Of a stretch of DNA of 64,000 nt, positions 54,964 through 64,000 are shown piece after piece. Under the pieces are notes generated by a model. It was not told the DNA's origin and ran no database searches. It saw nothing but the letters and a program-made list of their open reading frames with translations. Position 1 is the stretch's first letter; each line of letters begins with the position of its first letter. The position numbers and the translations under genes are program-made. Source of the DNA: Ceratothoa steindachneri (lineage: Eukaryota; Arthropoda; Malacostraca; Isopoda; Cymothoidae); NCBI GenBank assembly GCA_963969495.1, contig OZ018328.1:1302001-1366000 (forward strand), read 5' to 3'.

Positions 54964-57900
54964 TAGGTCACCTGAGTTTCCAGTGCCCACAGAACTCCCG
55001 ACTGAGGGAGACCTCGAGACAACAGGTGCAAAACCTGACTGCCGCGATCCCAGCAGGACAAGCTGATTCGTCCTACGTCCCCGCGCCAACATCCGAAGGG
55101 CCCCAGCAACAGGTAAACTTTCTATTCAACAAAAGTTCGCCAGGCGGCCTACAATTTGAAGAGGGCACTGTTAATGGGTGCCGAGTATCCACTTTAGTCA
55201 GAGACACCGGATGTACGTGCATAGTGATATCCGACAAGTTGCTGCCCCCAGTAAACCCTAACCATAAGAAATTCGCAATCGTCCACGACTTTTTAGGACG
55301 CGACAATCGATTCCCCGTCGTGAGATGTCATATACAATGCAGATATTTCACCGGTTGGACGGACGTGGTAGTAGCCCCGATTAAGTTCTGCGCAGTACTA
55401 ATCGGACAAAACCCCCTAATTCCCCAGCAAGAAGTGGCTCAACAAGTAGTCACCCGGGCACAAGAAGCCCAGAGGAAAGAGCAACCTGCTAAGTTGACCC
55501 CGAGGATTACCCTCGAAGACAATGGGTTCAAATTGACTTCCTTCGCCAGTGCTCAGAAGGAATGCCCCACTCTTAAACCTCTATGGGAGAAAGCTATTAA
55601 AGGTGAAATTCTCCAAGTGAAAGGAAAGAAGCCTATCCAGTATATCGTAGAAGACTCACTTCTCTACCGTACTATCAGCGAGGAGGATAAGGAGAACAAG
55701 AAAGCACTGTGTGTACCTCAAGAATACACGCAAAGAATTTTGAATACTGCGCATGATGGAATATTAGCCGGTCACTTTGGGCACAACAAAACGGCGCAGC
55801 AGATATTCCGACACTTTTATTGGCCCCAGGCCGCCAAGGGAATTGTCGCCTATTGCCGATCATGCGACGTGTGTCAGAAGGATCCCTCCAGAGGACGGGT
55901 ACCTCCCGCTCCCTTACAAAAGGTGCCCGTTATAACCGAACCATTCTTTCGAATGGCAATTGATTTGGTGGGACCAATTCACCCCCCTTCAAGTGGAGGA
56001 CACTCCTACATCCTCACCCTAGTGGATTGTGCCACCCGGTTCCCAGATGCCGTGGCCCTACGGAAGATTGACACTATTTCCTGCGCGGAAGCATTAATTT
56101 CAATTTTTGCACGAGTAGGCCTGCCTAAAGAAATTCTATCTGATAGAGGGCGCCAATTCACCTCAGAATTGATGGAGTATTTTAACAAACTACTGTTAGT
56201 CCAGCCAATTTTTACGAGTCCATTTCATCCCTCCGCTAACGGAATCTGCGAGAAATTAAACGGGACTCTCAAAAATATATTGAAGAAGTTGTGTCAAAAC
56301 AACCCTACACAGTGGCACAGATACCTGCCTGCAGCCCTTTTCGCCTGCCGAGAAATACCTCATCGGACGTTGGGATTCTCGCCCTTTGAGCTATTATACG
56401 GGAGAAATGTGCGAGGTCCTATGAGTATTCTTAAGGAATTATTTTCCAACGCGAAGCTCGAGCAAGAAATCAAATCGTCTTACGCCTACGTGATGGATAT
56501 GCGCGAGCGCCTAGAATACTGCTCTGGCTTAGCTCGAGAGAACGCCGAGAAAAATTTAGCCAAATATCGGGACTACTTCGATATGAAAGCAAAGGCTCGA
56601 AAATTAAAGGCAGGAGATGAAGTCTTATTATTACTCCCGACCGAAAATAATAAGTTATGGGCCCAGTGGAAGGGACCGTTTGAAGTAATCGAGGCACGGG
56701 GTCCAGTCGATTACTTGATAGATACCCCAACAGGGCGAAGAACCTATCACATAAACATGCTAAAAAAATATCACCGCCGCGCGTGCATAAAGAATATTAC
56801 CCTTCTAGACGAAGAAGAACCGATGGATGCCGTTTACCCGGGTACGCCCCTGCAAGTCATACACACCGTGTGTGTGGAACAAAACGAGGAATACGAACTT
56901 CCCTCGCTCTCACCTACCCCGGAAGACCCTCGGGTGGATTTAAAGATAAATCCCCACTTAGAAATTCAACAAAAAGCGGAAATGTTGAACTTGCTTATGG
57001 AATTCCCAGAAGTCATTTCTGAAAACCCCGGATGTGCCAAGGATTTTATCCATGAAATAAAACTAAAAACTAATTCAGTGGTTCGGAGCAAACCATATCC
57101 TTTACCGATCCACCTACGAGAAGCCTTCAATAAGGAAGTCCGGAATTTACTAAAATTGGGAATTTTAGAGCCATCGGAGTCCGATTATTGCTCCCCCATA
57201 GTAATGGTTAAGAAACCGGATCAATCATTTCGGATGTGCGTGGACTTCCGAAAATTGAATTCAGTGACCGTTTTCGACGCCGAGCCCATCCCACTAATAG
57301 ATCAAAATCTCCATTTATTTGAAGACGCTAAATTCATCACCGAATTGGATTTGTGTAAAGCGTACTATCAAATACCTCTCGCTAAGGAGTCCAAAAAACT
57401 GACGGCGTTTGCGACCGAGAGAGGTCTGTTACAGTTTACCATGCTACCCTTCGGACTACTTACAGCCGGTAGCAATTATAATAGGATGATGAGGCGAATT
57501 ATCGCTGGACTAAGTGACGTGTCGTTTTACTTCGACAACGTGTACGTAGCTACCCGTACATGGGAGTCACACTTACACGCCTTACGCTCATTGCTGGAGA
57601 AATTGAAGGAGCAAGGTCTAACCGCCGGACCGACCAAGTGTTATTTTGCCTACGAATCCATTGACTACCTGGGATTCAAAATAGGACAAAAACACTTGAC
57701 TACCCAGCAAGAAAAAGTGGACGCCATAGTCAAGATGCCCCGGCCGAAAACAAAGAAACAACTCCGATCGTTTATGGGAGCGGCCTCGTTCTATAGGCGT
57801 TTTGTACCACACTTCGCTTCCATTGCGGCCCCACTTAATGATTTGTTAAAAAAGAGAGCGTCAGACCCTGTCACGTGGAACCCCCATGCAATAACTCAGT

Positions 57901-58343
57901 TGGAGGTTCTAAAAGGAAAACACGTAACTGCGCCCATTCTTCGCTTACCAAATCCCAACAAGATCTTCGGCCTTCGCACGGACGCTAGTCGGAACGGGTT
58001 AGGCGGAGTATTGCTTCAATACGAAGATGACGAAACAGCCTATCCCATAGCTTATGTCAGTAGGAAACTGTTGAGTAGAGAAAAAGCCTACGCTACTATC
58101 GAAATCGAAGCTTTGGCCATAATATGGTCCATAGGTAAATTCAAATATTATCTAATAGGGCGCGAGTTTAAGTTGGAATGCGACCATAAACCGTTGTCAT
58201 ACTTAGGTAAAAATAAGTGTAAGAATGGAAGACTCCTGAGATGGAGTTTACTCTTAATGGAGTACCAGTACTCCATTCACTATATAAAAGGGTCCAACAA
58301 TTGTATGGCCGACTCGTTAAGTCGGAACCCTGTCGACGATTAA
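54852..58343 (+). CDS. pol: protease, integrase, RT and RNase H, in that order
   Basis: Open in one frame after the TAA at 54849. It first carries the gag zinc knuckle CYTCGIIGHLSFQC (54945-54986). Counting residues from 55026: protease, RDTGCTCIVISD (D60); integrase zinc finger, HDGILAGHFGHNK and CRSCDVCQ (about 243-285); integrase core, MAIDLVGP, ILSDRGRQF and ANGICEKLNGTLK (about 309-422; Asp, Asp, Glu); GPY/F-type end, WKGPFEVIEARGPVDYLI. RT follows (about 685-885) with FRMCVDFRKLNSV, MLPFGLLTAGSNYNRMM and FYFDNVYVATRTW, where the YxDD box has Asn for the second Asp. RNase H is last (about 979-1100): LRTDASRNGLGG, IEIEALAIIW, CDHKPLSYL, NCMADSLSR. Integrase before RT is unlike ordinary Gypsy. 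Confidence 0.93.
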   Translation, partial: TKFWRRKNQKEGRIPQGSYPNTGTYARKPVTCYTCGIIGHLSFQCPQNSRLRETSRQQVQNLTAAIPAGQADSSYVPAPTSEGPQQQVNFLFNKSSPGGLQFEEGTVNGCRVSTLVRDTGCTCIVISDKLLPPVNPNHKKFAIVHDFLGRDNRFPVVRCHIQCRYFTGWTDVVVAPIKFCAVLIGQNPLIPQQEVAQQVVTRAQEAQRKEQPAKLTPRITLEDNGFKLTSFASAQKECPTLKPLWEKAIKGEILQVKGKKPIQYIVEDSLLYRTISEEDKENKKALCVPQEYTQRILNTAHDGILAGHFGHNKTAQQIFRHFYWPQAAKGIVAYCRSCDVCQKDPSRGRVPPAPLQKVPVITEPFFRMAIDLVGPIHPPSSGGHSYILTLVDCATRFPDAVALRKIDTISCAEALISIFARVGLPKEILSDRGRQFTSELMEYFNKLLLVQPIFTSPFHPSANGICEKLNGTLKNILKKLCQNNPTQWHRYLPAALFACREIPHRTLGFSPFELLYGRNVRGPMSILKELFSNAKLEQEIKSSYAYVMDMRERLEYCSGLARENAEKNLAKYRDYFDMKAKARKLKAGDEVLLLLPTENNKLWAQWKGPFEVIEARGPVDYLIDTPTGRRTYHINMLKKYHRRACIKNITLLDEEEPMDAVYPGTPLQVIHTVCVEQNEEYELPSLSPTPEDPRVDLKINPHLEIQQKAEMLNLLMEFPEVISENPGCAKDFIHEIKLKTNSVVRSKPYPLPIHLREAFNKEVRNLLKLGILEPSESDYCSPIVMVKKPDQSFRMCVDFRKLNSVTVFDAEPIPLIDQNLHLFEDAKFITELDLCKAYYQIPLAKESKKLTAFATERGLLQFTMLPFGLLTAGSNYNRMMRRIIAGLSDVSFYFDNVYVATRTWESHLHALRSLLEKLKEQGLTAGPTKCYFAYESIDYLGFKIGQKHLTTQQEKVDAIVKMPRPKTKKQLRSFMGAASFYRRFVPHFASIAAPLNDLLKKRASDPVTWNPHAITQLEVLKGKHVTAPILRLPNPNKIFGLRTDASRNGLGGVLLQYEDDETAYPIAYVSRKLLSREKAYATIEIEALAIIWSIGKFKYYLIGREFKLECDHKPLSYLGKNKCKNGRLLRWSLLLMEYQYSIHYIKGSNNCMADSLSRNPVDD

Positions 58344-58612
58344 GGAGCAGCCCAACTATTGTATTATAGCAAAGTTAAGTGTAAATTAGTAGAACTGTAA
58401 GTAAGTAGGGGCGAGTAACCCCCTAGTGGTAGGTAAGAAAATCCTAAGTTGGCACAGTAATATAGGAATTAATGTAAGGTCAGGTGAAATGTTATCGAGG
58501 CATTCCCGAGTGAACTAGAATTTATTGTATAATATAATGTTCCGTAAGTTACCCATGTATATTATTGTAAGCGTCGGATTGGAACCCCCCCCCCCCCTCC
58601 CGTTATTTTCTT

Positions 58613-58627
58613 AAGGATGGAGGTAAA
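58613..58627 (+). promoter_or_regulatory. Polypurine tract candidate
   Basis: 'aaggatggaggtaaa' lies immediately upstream of the 3' LTR, the position of the plus-strand primer, with one T break. Confidence 0.5.
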
Positions 58628-59920
58628 TGTGGAGAAATGGCTACATTAAGCATCATGGAGGAGTATAGGTACATTCAAGCCCCCCCCCCTCATGAGGAGA
58701 AGCGTGGGAAAGGTAGCCGGCGAAAATGCTTACCATGTGTGATCTCCCCGCCGCTGTGGGCAGTTGGAGCTATCATCTGTTTAAAGGCGACCACCTAAGG
58801 TCCTTAAACGACGCTCTAACGATCGAATTACCTACGAGACCCATAAACCCGTGGTTATGGGAAAAAAAGCGGTGCGAGTCAGAAGGCACGCCAAGTAGCG
58901 GTGCGGTTGCGAGCCTATAATTTGCGATCTGACTTGGGCACCCCAGTGCCACCTCAGGAATTCTCGCTCTCCCCAGATGCTAACTCACCATTCGCTCCCC
59001 CCCCCTTTGCCTCTGTGGCCTGGTCACTTCCCCCTTCAGATGGGGTGGCAATCCGCCTATAAATAAGCCCCGCAAAGAAAGAGAAGAGGATTATCTGAAG
59101 TCGATACGCCAGAATAGGATTAGGTCGTGAAGATCGATCCATCGGCCAGACAAGAAGATTATCTGAAGTCGATACGCCAGAATAGGATTAAGTCGTGAAG
59201 ATCGATCCATCGGCCAGCAAAGCCGCTCACACTCGAGTGATTCTCACATCTCAAGCACCGTAAGAGTAAGAGGAGAAGAACCCTGCCCCAACGAGCTCCC
59301 GTTCTTTAATTACGTTGAAGAATCAGCCCCCGTCACAGGCGACGAAAATTCCACTAGCGACCACCACACTTCAAAGCGAGAGATAAGTCCTCCAGCGACA
59401 TCCGACAATCCCTAATACCTACCTGTAAGTTAACAATAACATTTATATCTCTATTGCGATAGTAGAAGTTTAGTACGTCCCACGTTTTAAAGGAGAGTAG
59501 AAACCATTATTCTTGAACCTAGGTCATATGTGTTTGTAGATGAGAGTACGTTAATTTAATGTTTTATGCTAATCAAATAGGGTCGTGATAAAAATACTAA
59601 TTGGCAATTGGTATGTTTATTGGAAGCCTACTTGTTTATGTTTGTCATTGAAAGATCTTTTGAGGCCAAAGATAGAAATGTGTTTACTGTTGGTTTGTAA
59701 TATTTAATTTAAAATACATGTTTATTTTGGTAGATTCTGGTGTTTCCTCTTATCCTTATGTGTTTAAAAATAGCTCTTCCTTAAGAACTAAACCACTAAA
59801 ATAGCACTCTTAGAACAAAGCCTATTTCATCATAGAAGTAACTCACGCCCCTTAAAGCATACCGCTACTAAAAGGGTGTCAAAGAGTAGAGGGATCAAAA
59901 CCAAGGGTCAATCTACGACA
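58628..59920 (+). repeat. 3' LTR
   Basis: 1293 bp, same ends as the 5' LTR. It lacks a segment equivalent to about 52772-52990, with the joint in '...cggccag|caaagccgctc' at 59217. It has two 68-bp repeats. Followed by GGGAG and the continuation of CR1-4. Confidence 0.92.
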
Positions 59921-59925
59921 GGGAG

Positions 59926-61261
59926 TTTTTTACAGACCACCTGGGCAGACTGATAATATGGATGAACTAATGATAAGGGAAATAAGTAAGGGATGTGAAA
60001 TAGATGCAGTTAATATTGGGGACTTCAACTTAAACTCTGTGGAATGGGAAAATATGATAGGTAGGGATAGAACAAGTGGCAGGTTCGTAGAATGCTTTGA
60101 GGATATTTTTTTTAATCAATTTGTTAATGAGCCAACGAGGGGAAGCAATATATTAGATTTAGTACTTTCTAACAGTGATCATTTAGTTCAAAAATTGACT
60201 GTTGGGAAGCATTGGGAAATAGTGACCATCAGATAGTTTGTTTTAACTTGGGAATTGAGAAGGGTAAAATAACCGAAAATGCTGTAAAAGTTCCAAATTT
60301 TCATAAGGGAGATTATGTAAAACTTCGAAGCTTGCTAAATTTGGTAGACTGGGATGTAGAATTCAGAGGTAAAAATGCTTATGGGATTTGGGATACTTTC
60401 AAACATATAATAAATGTAGTCCAAGAGCAATTTATCCCAATGAAGGCCATTAGGAACAAAAGTAGGAAACCATTATGGTGGAATCAGGAGATAGCTAGAA
60501 AAATTTCAGAGAAGAAAAGGGCATACAATAAATTACAGGTACAAAATAATATTCAAAATTTAAGTGATTATAGAATGGCTAGGAATGAGTTAAGTAAGAT
60601 TATAAAGAAGAACAAAAGGGTGTCAGAAATTAAATTAGCTCAGGATAGCAACAAAGATCCTAGAAAGTTCTTTAGTTACTATAAAATTAATAACAAGTCT
60701 GGCAGAGTTAAAATAGGACCTATCAAATATGAAGGGGTTGTGAGAGAAACTGATGAGGAAATAGTTGAGGTAATAAATGGTCATTTTGCATCAGTATTTA
60801 CAGAAGAGAAACTAAATACTCTTATGTATTGTACTCGTGGGTCAGGGAAAGAGGTGTTTACTAACATTAGTGTGGATTGGGGGAAGATAAAAGGACTAAT
60901 AGGTGAGTTAGATGCTAAAAATGCTTCCGGCCCTGATAATATTCATTCTAGGATACTTAAAAAAGGGGTAGAAAGTATCTCAATAGCTCTGGAGAAGTTG
61001 TATACTAGGTCACTGGAATATGGAGAAATACCCGATTATTGGAAGAGAGCGAATGTAGTCCCCATTTTCAAGAAGGGTAGAAAAGAGGATCCAAATAACT
61101 TTAGACTGGTTAGCCTAACTCTTGTAGTCCGTAAAATTCTTGAGAAAATAGTTAAAAAAGGGATTTGCCAACATCTAGAGATGGAGGGGTTAATCAGCGA
61201 TGCTCACTCAGCATGGGTTTAGATCAGGTAGATCATGTTTGACTAATTTACTAGACTTTCT
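59926..61261 (+). pseudogene. CR1-4 ORF2, continuation after the LTR element
   Basis: Continues from 52171: endonuclease end (GDFNLNSVEWENMIGRDRTS, GNSDHQIVCF), then the linker and RT start (LYTRSLEYGEIPDYWKRANV, VPIFKKGRKEDPNNFRLV). It has a frameshift near 60215 and another at about 61205, and is truncated at 61261, before the catalytic FADD box. The truncation point is the joint with the fragment at 61262. Confidence 0.85.
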
Positions 61262-61630
61262 CTATATTTGTGAAGTTTGCTGTGGGCAATCCGTTTCTTC
61301 TCGGAGGTTGATATCCGGTTGCTATTATTATATTAGTTAGTTTCATTTTAATTTCTTTTTCTAGGTATGCTTCTGCTAGTCCTTGTTTAGTCTTGCAATC
61401 TAGATTCTTTTTTATTGCAATAGCAGTGCCGTCGAAGGCCGCATCCGTAGGGTTTGTGGCTACTATGCCGCAATTCCAAATTTAATATTCTTCTCTTCAA
61501 GATTAATTCCCTGTCTAAATATTAAAATTACATCCAGGTCGATTTTTCTGAATATGTTTCTGAAGATTGTCTGTTTTTCTTTCCATCCATTTGTATTAAG
61601 CTGAAGAATTCTTAGTTTTCTGTTGTCCAT
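61262..61630 (-). pseudogene. Jockey-like LINE endonuclease N-terminus fragment
   Basis: Minus strand begins MDNRKLRILQLNTNGWKEKQ at 61630, the classic start of LINE APE endonucleases (LNTNG carries the first Asn). After a frameshift, CGIVATNPTDAAFDGTAIAI and IATGYQPPRRNGLPTANF can be read. 'GTAIAIKK' is typical of Jockey-type ORF2. It is bounded by unrelated LINE sequence on both sides. Confidence 0.62.
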
Positions 61631-61938
61631 GATTAATTCCGTTTACTTTAGTTTGTCCTTTTGACTCTAAATACGACGTCATCCGCTTCACGCCAGTCTC
61701 TAAGAACGCATTCGGTCGGGATTGACATGTTGAAGATTGTGCTCAGGTGTCGTGACACTTGATCACGCACTTATTTTAACACTTTAGGTAGAAACCCATC
61801 CGGACCAGGTGACTTATTCGTCATTAGGTCAGTGATCTTCTTTTTTATTTCCCCTTCGGTGAAGTCCATATCCTCCAACTTTTCCACCGAGTAGGAATCC
61901 ATTGGCTGGGGGATGGGACTACACTCTTTAGTAAACAC

Positions 61939-63015
61939 TTAAGAGAAGTGGTCTTTCAGGAGGTTAGCATTTTCTGCATCTGAATGCTTTAATGCCCCCT
62001 CCTCATTTGTCAAAGGGCCAATCGTTCGACGGATTGGTTTATGGCTGTTCACATATCCAAAAAACTCCTTGAGATTCTCTTTACAGAGTCTCGCCACTCG
62101 GAGTTCCTCAGACCGCTTAGCTGCCCTTATGCTGGACTTCACTCTCCTGGCTAGCCTCCGGTATTCGTTAAAGTCACCCGAGATCTTCGATTGCTGGTAC
62201 ACAGTTCTCTTTTTCCTAAGCAGTTGGCCAATTTCTCGATTAAACCACTTTGGTTGAACAGAAGACCGACGGGAACATTTAAGAGGGATGAAACGCGATT
62301 GAAGACTCATGAATGTGGTTTTGAATCTGTTCCACGATTTTTCAACAATATCGCACACTTCTAGCTTCGAGTCAGTCAGTCCAGCATGAAGACCTGCAAA
62401 GTCTGCTCTTTTTAGATCGAGTTTCCTCGATTTACTAGTTGCAGGCCCTGCCTTCGGGACTTTGACTACAAATCTAATTAGTCGGTGGTCACTGCCACTG
62501 AGCTCTTCGCCAACAGAGAGGTCCTCAACGATGTCATCCTCAGAGGTGAAAACCAAGTCGAGGATATTGTCTCCTCTCGTTGGCTCTCTCACCGATTGAG
62601 TCAGGAACTCGTTGTTCGCGAACTCCAGGAGTAGTGCGTTCGCGCCACAGGGTTCTCTGGTTTCCCAGTCAACTTGTGTGTTGAAATCACCTATGACGAT
62701 ACACACCCTGTCTTCGACAAGTTTTCCTAGTAGCTGGTACAGATTTCTGTCCTTTTCAACGAGTTGGGGAGGAGGTCTATAAAGCATCAGGGTCTTGTAT
62801 TTGGCAGGACCTATCTTTAGGTCAACACCTAGTAGTTCATGGTCGGATACGATGTTGCAATCCGTCGAGTTGAAAGTATCCTTGACATAAAACATCACAC
62901 CGCCACCCTTTCTGTCTCGCCTATCTTTCAGGAAGAGCTGGTAACCGGGAATCGTGAATTCACCTTCAAAATCTCGGCTTGAGGTTTTTATCCACGACTC
63001 CGTTATAGCCACCAT
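61939..63015 (-). pseudogene. Family B ORF2 endonuclease, copy 2
   Basis: 358 open codons: MVAITESWIKTSSRDFEGEF, VIGDFNTQVDWETR, SGSDHRLIRF and SVQPKWFNREIGQLL. The endonuclease is intact where copy 1 has a stop (Gln here). The frame ends at TAA near 61939, where copy 1 reads serine (FSSVFTEE). RT sequence downstream is truncated. It may have been functional until recently. Confidence 0.82.
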
Positions 63016-63122
63016 CTCCGGTTCTTCTGTTGCTACGAGGCCACGAAGTTCTAGAAACTTGTTTCTGATAGACCTCGCATTAAACAGAAGAACTTTGAGG
63101 GAGTCCCCGACTGTAGAACTCC

Positions 63123-64000
63123 CTACGCTCTTCCGTTTCCCGCTTTCTTTCTCTGTGGCGGGGTCACTCTCCTTTTTGTGATTTCAGAAAAGGTCTTTCC
63201 TGGATTAACACAGGTGTACTGGCGTACGTCCTCCTTTACTCGGGGTCTGACATTTCTTTGGGTCCGCTCCACAACATCCTGGATCATGTTCGCGAGTGCA
63301 GCTTTCCTTTTAAAGGAAAGATGCACTCCGTCCCTTTTGTACAGGTCATTTCTCCCGTAAAAGGTGCGGTAGGGGTCTATAAAAAAAGACTCCTTCCGCC
63401 GTACAAAGATCTCCCAGGCGTTGGTTCATGGAGACGTTCCTCGCGTGAGCATTGCGGGATGGACCTCGTCTTGGGAGTATCCCGACCACGACACGTCTGC
63501 GGGTTTTTAGCCCACAGTCGTCAACTCCTCCCATAACCGTGGTCAGGATCTTCCCGCTGGCGCCTATTTTACCTCCTCGTAGGTAGAGATCGTTGCCACT
63601 TGCCATGAGGGCAACTACTGAGTTCTCAGAGATCTGAGATTTCTCAGCCTCTACCCTCATTTCTCAGTTGCCCTTTCCTGGAAGGCAGCTTACCTTCACA
63701 CTGGTGCGAAGGCGGGCCACTAGCAAGGGTTGTAGATCCCGCGCTTGGGAGTCACCGATCACGATGACCCTCGCGCATTTGGGTTCCGAGGACAGAGGCT
63801 TCCCTCTCAGTATGGGCTCTTTCGATTCCTCTTTCTTCCCCACTTTTTGGGGGTTTTTTCTTCTTCGTTTTTTCTTCCGTTTCTACTTTCTTTTCTGTTT
63901 TATCTACTGTTTTTCCTTTCTTACTCTTCATTTTCTTCTTTTTGACACCCTGAGTAACCCCAGCAGCAACTGGCTCTGGGACGTCGGATGGATGGCCTAT
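63123..64000 (-). pseudogene. Family B ORF1, copy 2 (partial)
   Basis: Esterase part: SGNDLYLRGGKIGASG (block III) in the frame at 63660-63346 and continuing into 63326-63123. Carries the same TGA before MRVEAEK and the same frameshift near 63780 as copy 1. Cut by the window edge. Confidence 0.72.

Larger units (their letters stand above)
52177..59920 (+). mobile_element. Gypsy-type LTR retrotransposon with Copia-like pol order (Gmr1-like)
   Basis: The 7744-bp element is bounded by LTRs starting TGTGGAG and ending ACGACA, with a 5-bp target duplication GGGAG (52172-52176 and 59921-59925). Inside are a primer-binding candidate, gag, then pol in the order protease, integrase, RT, RNase H. RT, RNase H and the GPY/F-type integrase end are of Ty3/Gypsy type, but integrase precedes RT. 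This order defines Gmr1-like elements. LTRs differ by roughly ten substitutions plus one deletion, so insertion was recent. A gag stop and a gag/pol frame change are discussed separately. Confidence 0.92.
61661..64000 (-). mobile_element. Family B CR1-group LINE, copy 2 (partial)
   Basis: 5' part of the family seen at 36611-41397. Its 3' limit is a truncation at about 61661 in the RT. About 110 bp equivalent to 37935-38045 is deleted at 61682. Its ORF1 region to the window edge (63340-64000) is base-for-base identical with 39700-40360, while the rest differs by several percent. Confidence 0.85.

Noticed and set aside
55026..58343. pol order caused by two different elements joined together
   Set aside because: A single uninterrupted frame of more than 1100 codons, matching LTRs and a perfect target duplication argue for one element.
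63745..63945. Phe-rich plus frame, also at 40106
   Set aside because: Antisense to the Lys/Glu tract of family B ORF1; low complexity.
1..64000. CRISPR arrays, bacterial operons or rRNA/tRNA genes
   Set aside because: No such signal; splice sites, LINEs and microsatellites mark this as animal nuclear DNA.

Overview
This 64-kb window is eukaryotic, repeat-dense DNA from an invertebrate, most likely an arthropod and possibly a decapod crustacean. The grounds are CR1, I-group and mariner elements, long TA microsatellites and the CPYK/CPYQ style of the C2H2 zinc fingers; the taxon is inference. Nearly all of the sequence is transposable element (TE), much of it nested. I recognise one host gene. 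I found no rRNA, tRNA or CRISPR.

Layout. 1-3352 (-): decayed Gypsy-type LTR retrotransposon (protease, five CCHC knuckles, gag, one LTR). 3357-10600 (+): decayed copies of a LINE with CCHC ORF1, endonuclease, reverse transcriptase (RT) and RNase H, called here the 'I-like' family. 10856-11017 and 21922-22809 (+): two phase-0 exons of a C2H2 zinc-finger gene. Its 10.9-kb intron holds a CR1 element with both ORFs open (11817-16400, -), a 5'-truncated CR1 (16899-18420, -), a mariner inside a TA microsatellite (18632-20029) and an internally deleted I-like copy (20331-21690). 22810-23625: decayed and duplicated 3' end of that gene. 24830-25640 (-): RNase H end of another LINE. 25885-31813 (+): best-preserved I-like copy, ending in poly-A. 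31870-34140 (+): I-like copy lacking nearly all of ORF2. 34160-42530 (+): I-like copy split by a solo LTR (34549-35595) and by a second CR1-group element (36611-41397, -). 44040-49640 (+): another LINE, split by a third CR1-group element (44288-48811, -). 50337-61261 (+): a CR1 copy split by a 7.7-kb LTR retrotransposon (52177-59920). 61262-64000 (-): a LINE endonuclease fragment and a second copy of the 36.6-41.4-kb element, cut by the window edge.

The most notable system is the LTR retrotransposon at 52177-59920. It is Ty3/Gypsy by sequence, but its pol order is protease - integrase - RT - RNase H, the order of Ty1/Copia. That is the hallmark of the Gmr1-like group, described first from deuterostomes. 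It has near-identical LTRs and a perfect 5-bp target duplication, so it is a young insertion. Also notable are the split zinc-finger gene with matching splice phases, a mariner with a doubled 5' end, a CR1 3' UTR with a twice-repeated 40-nt hairpin, and a 660-bp stretch of perfect identity between two otherwise diverged CR1-group copies.
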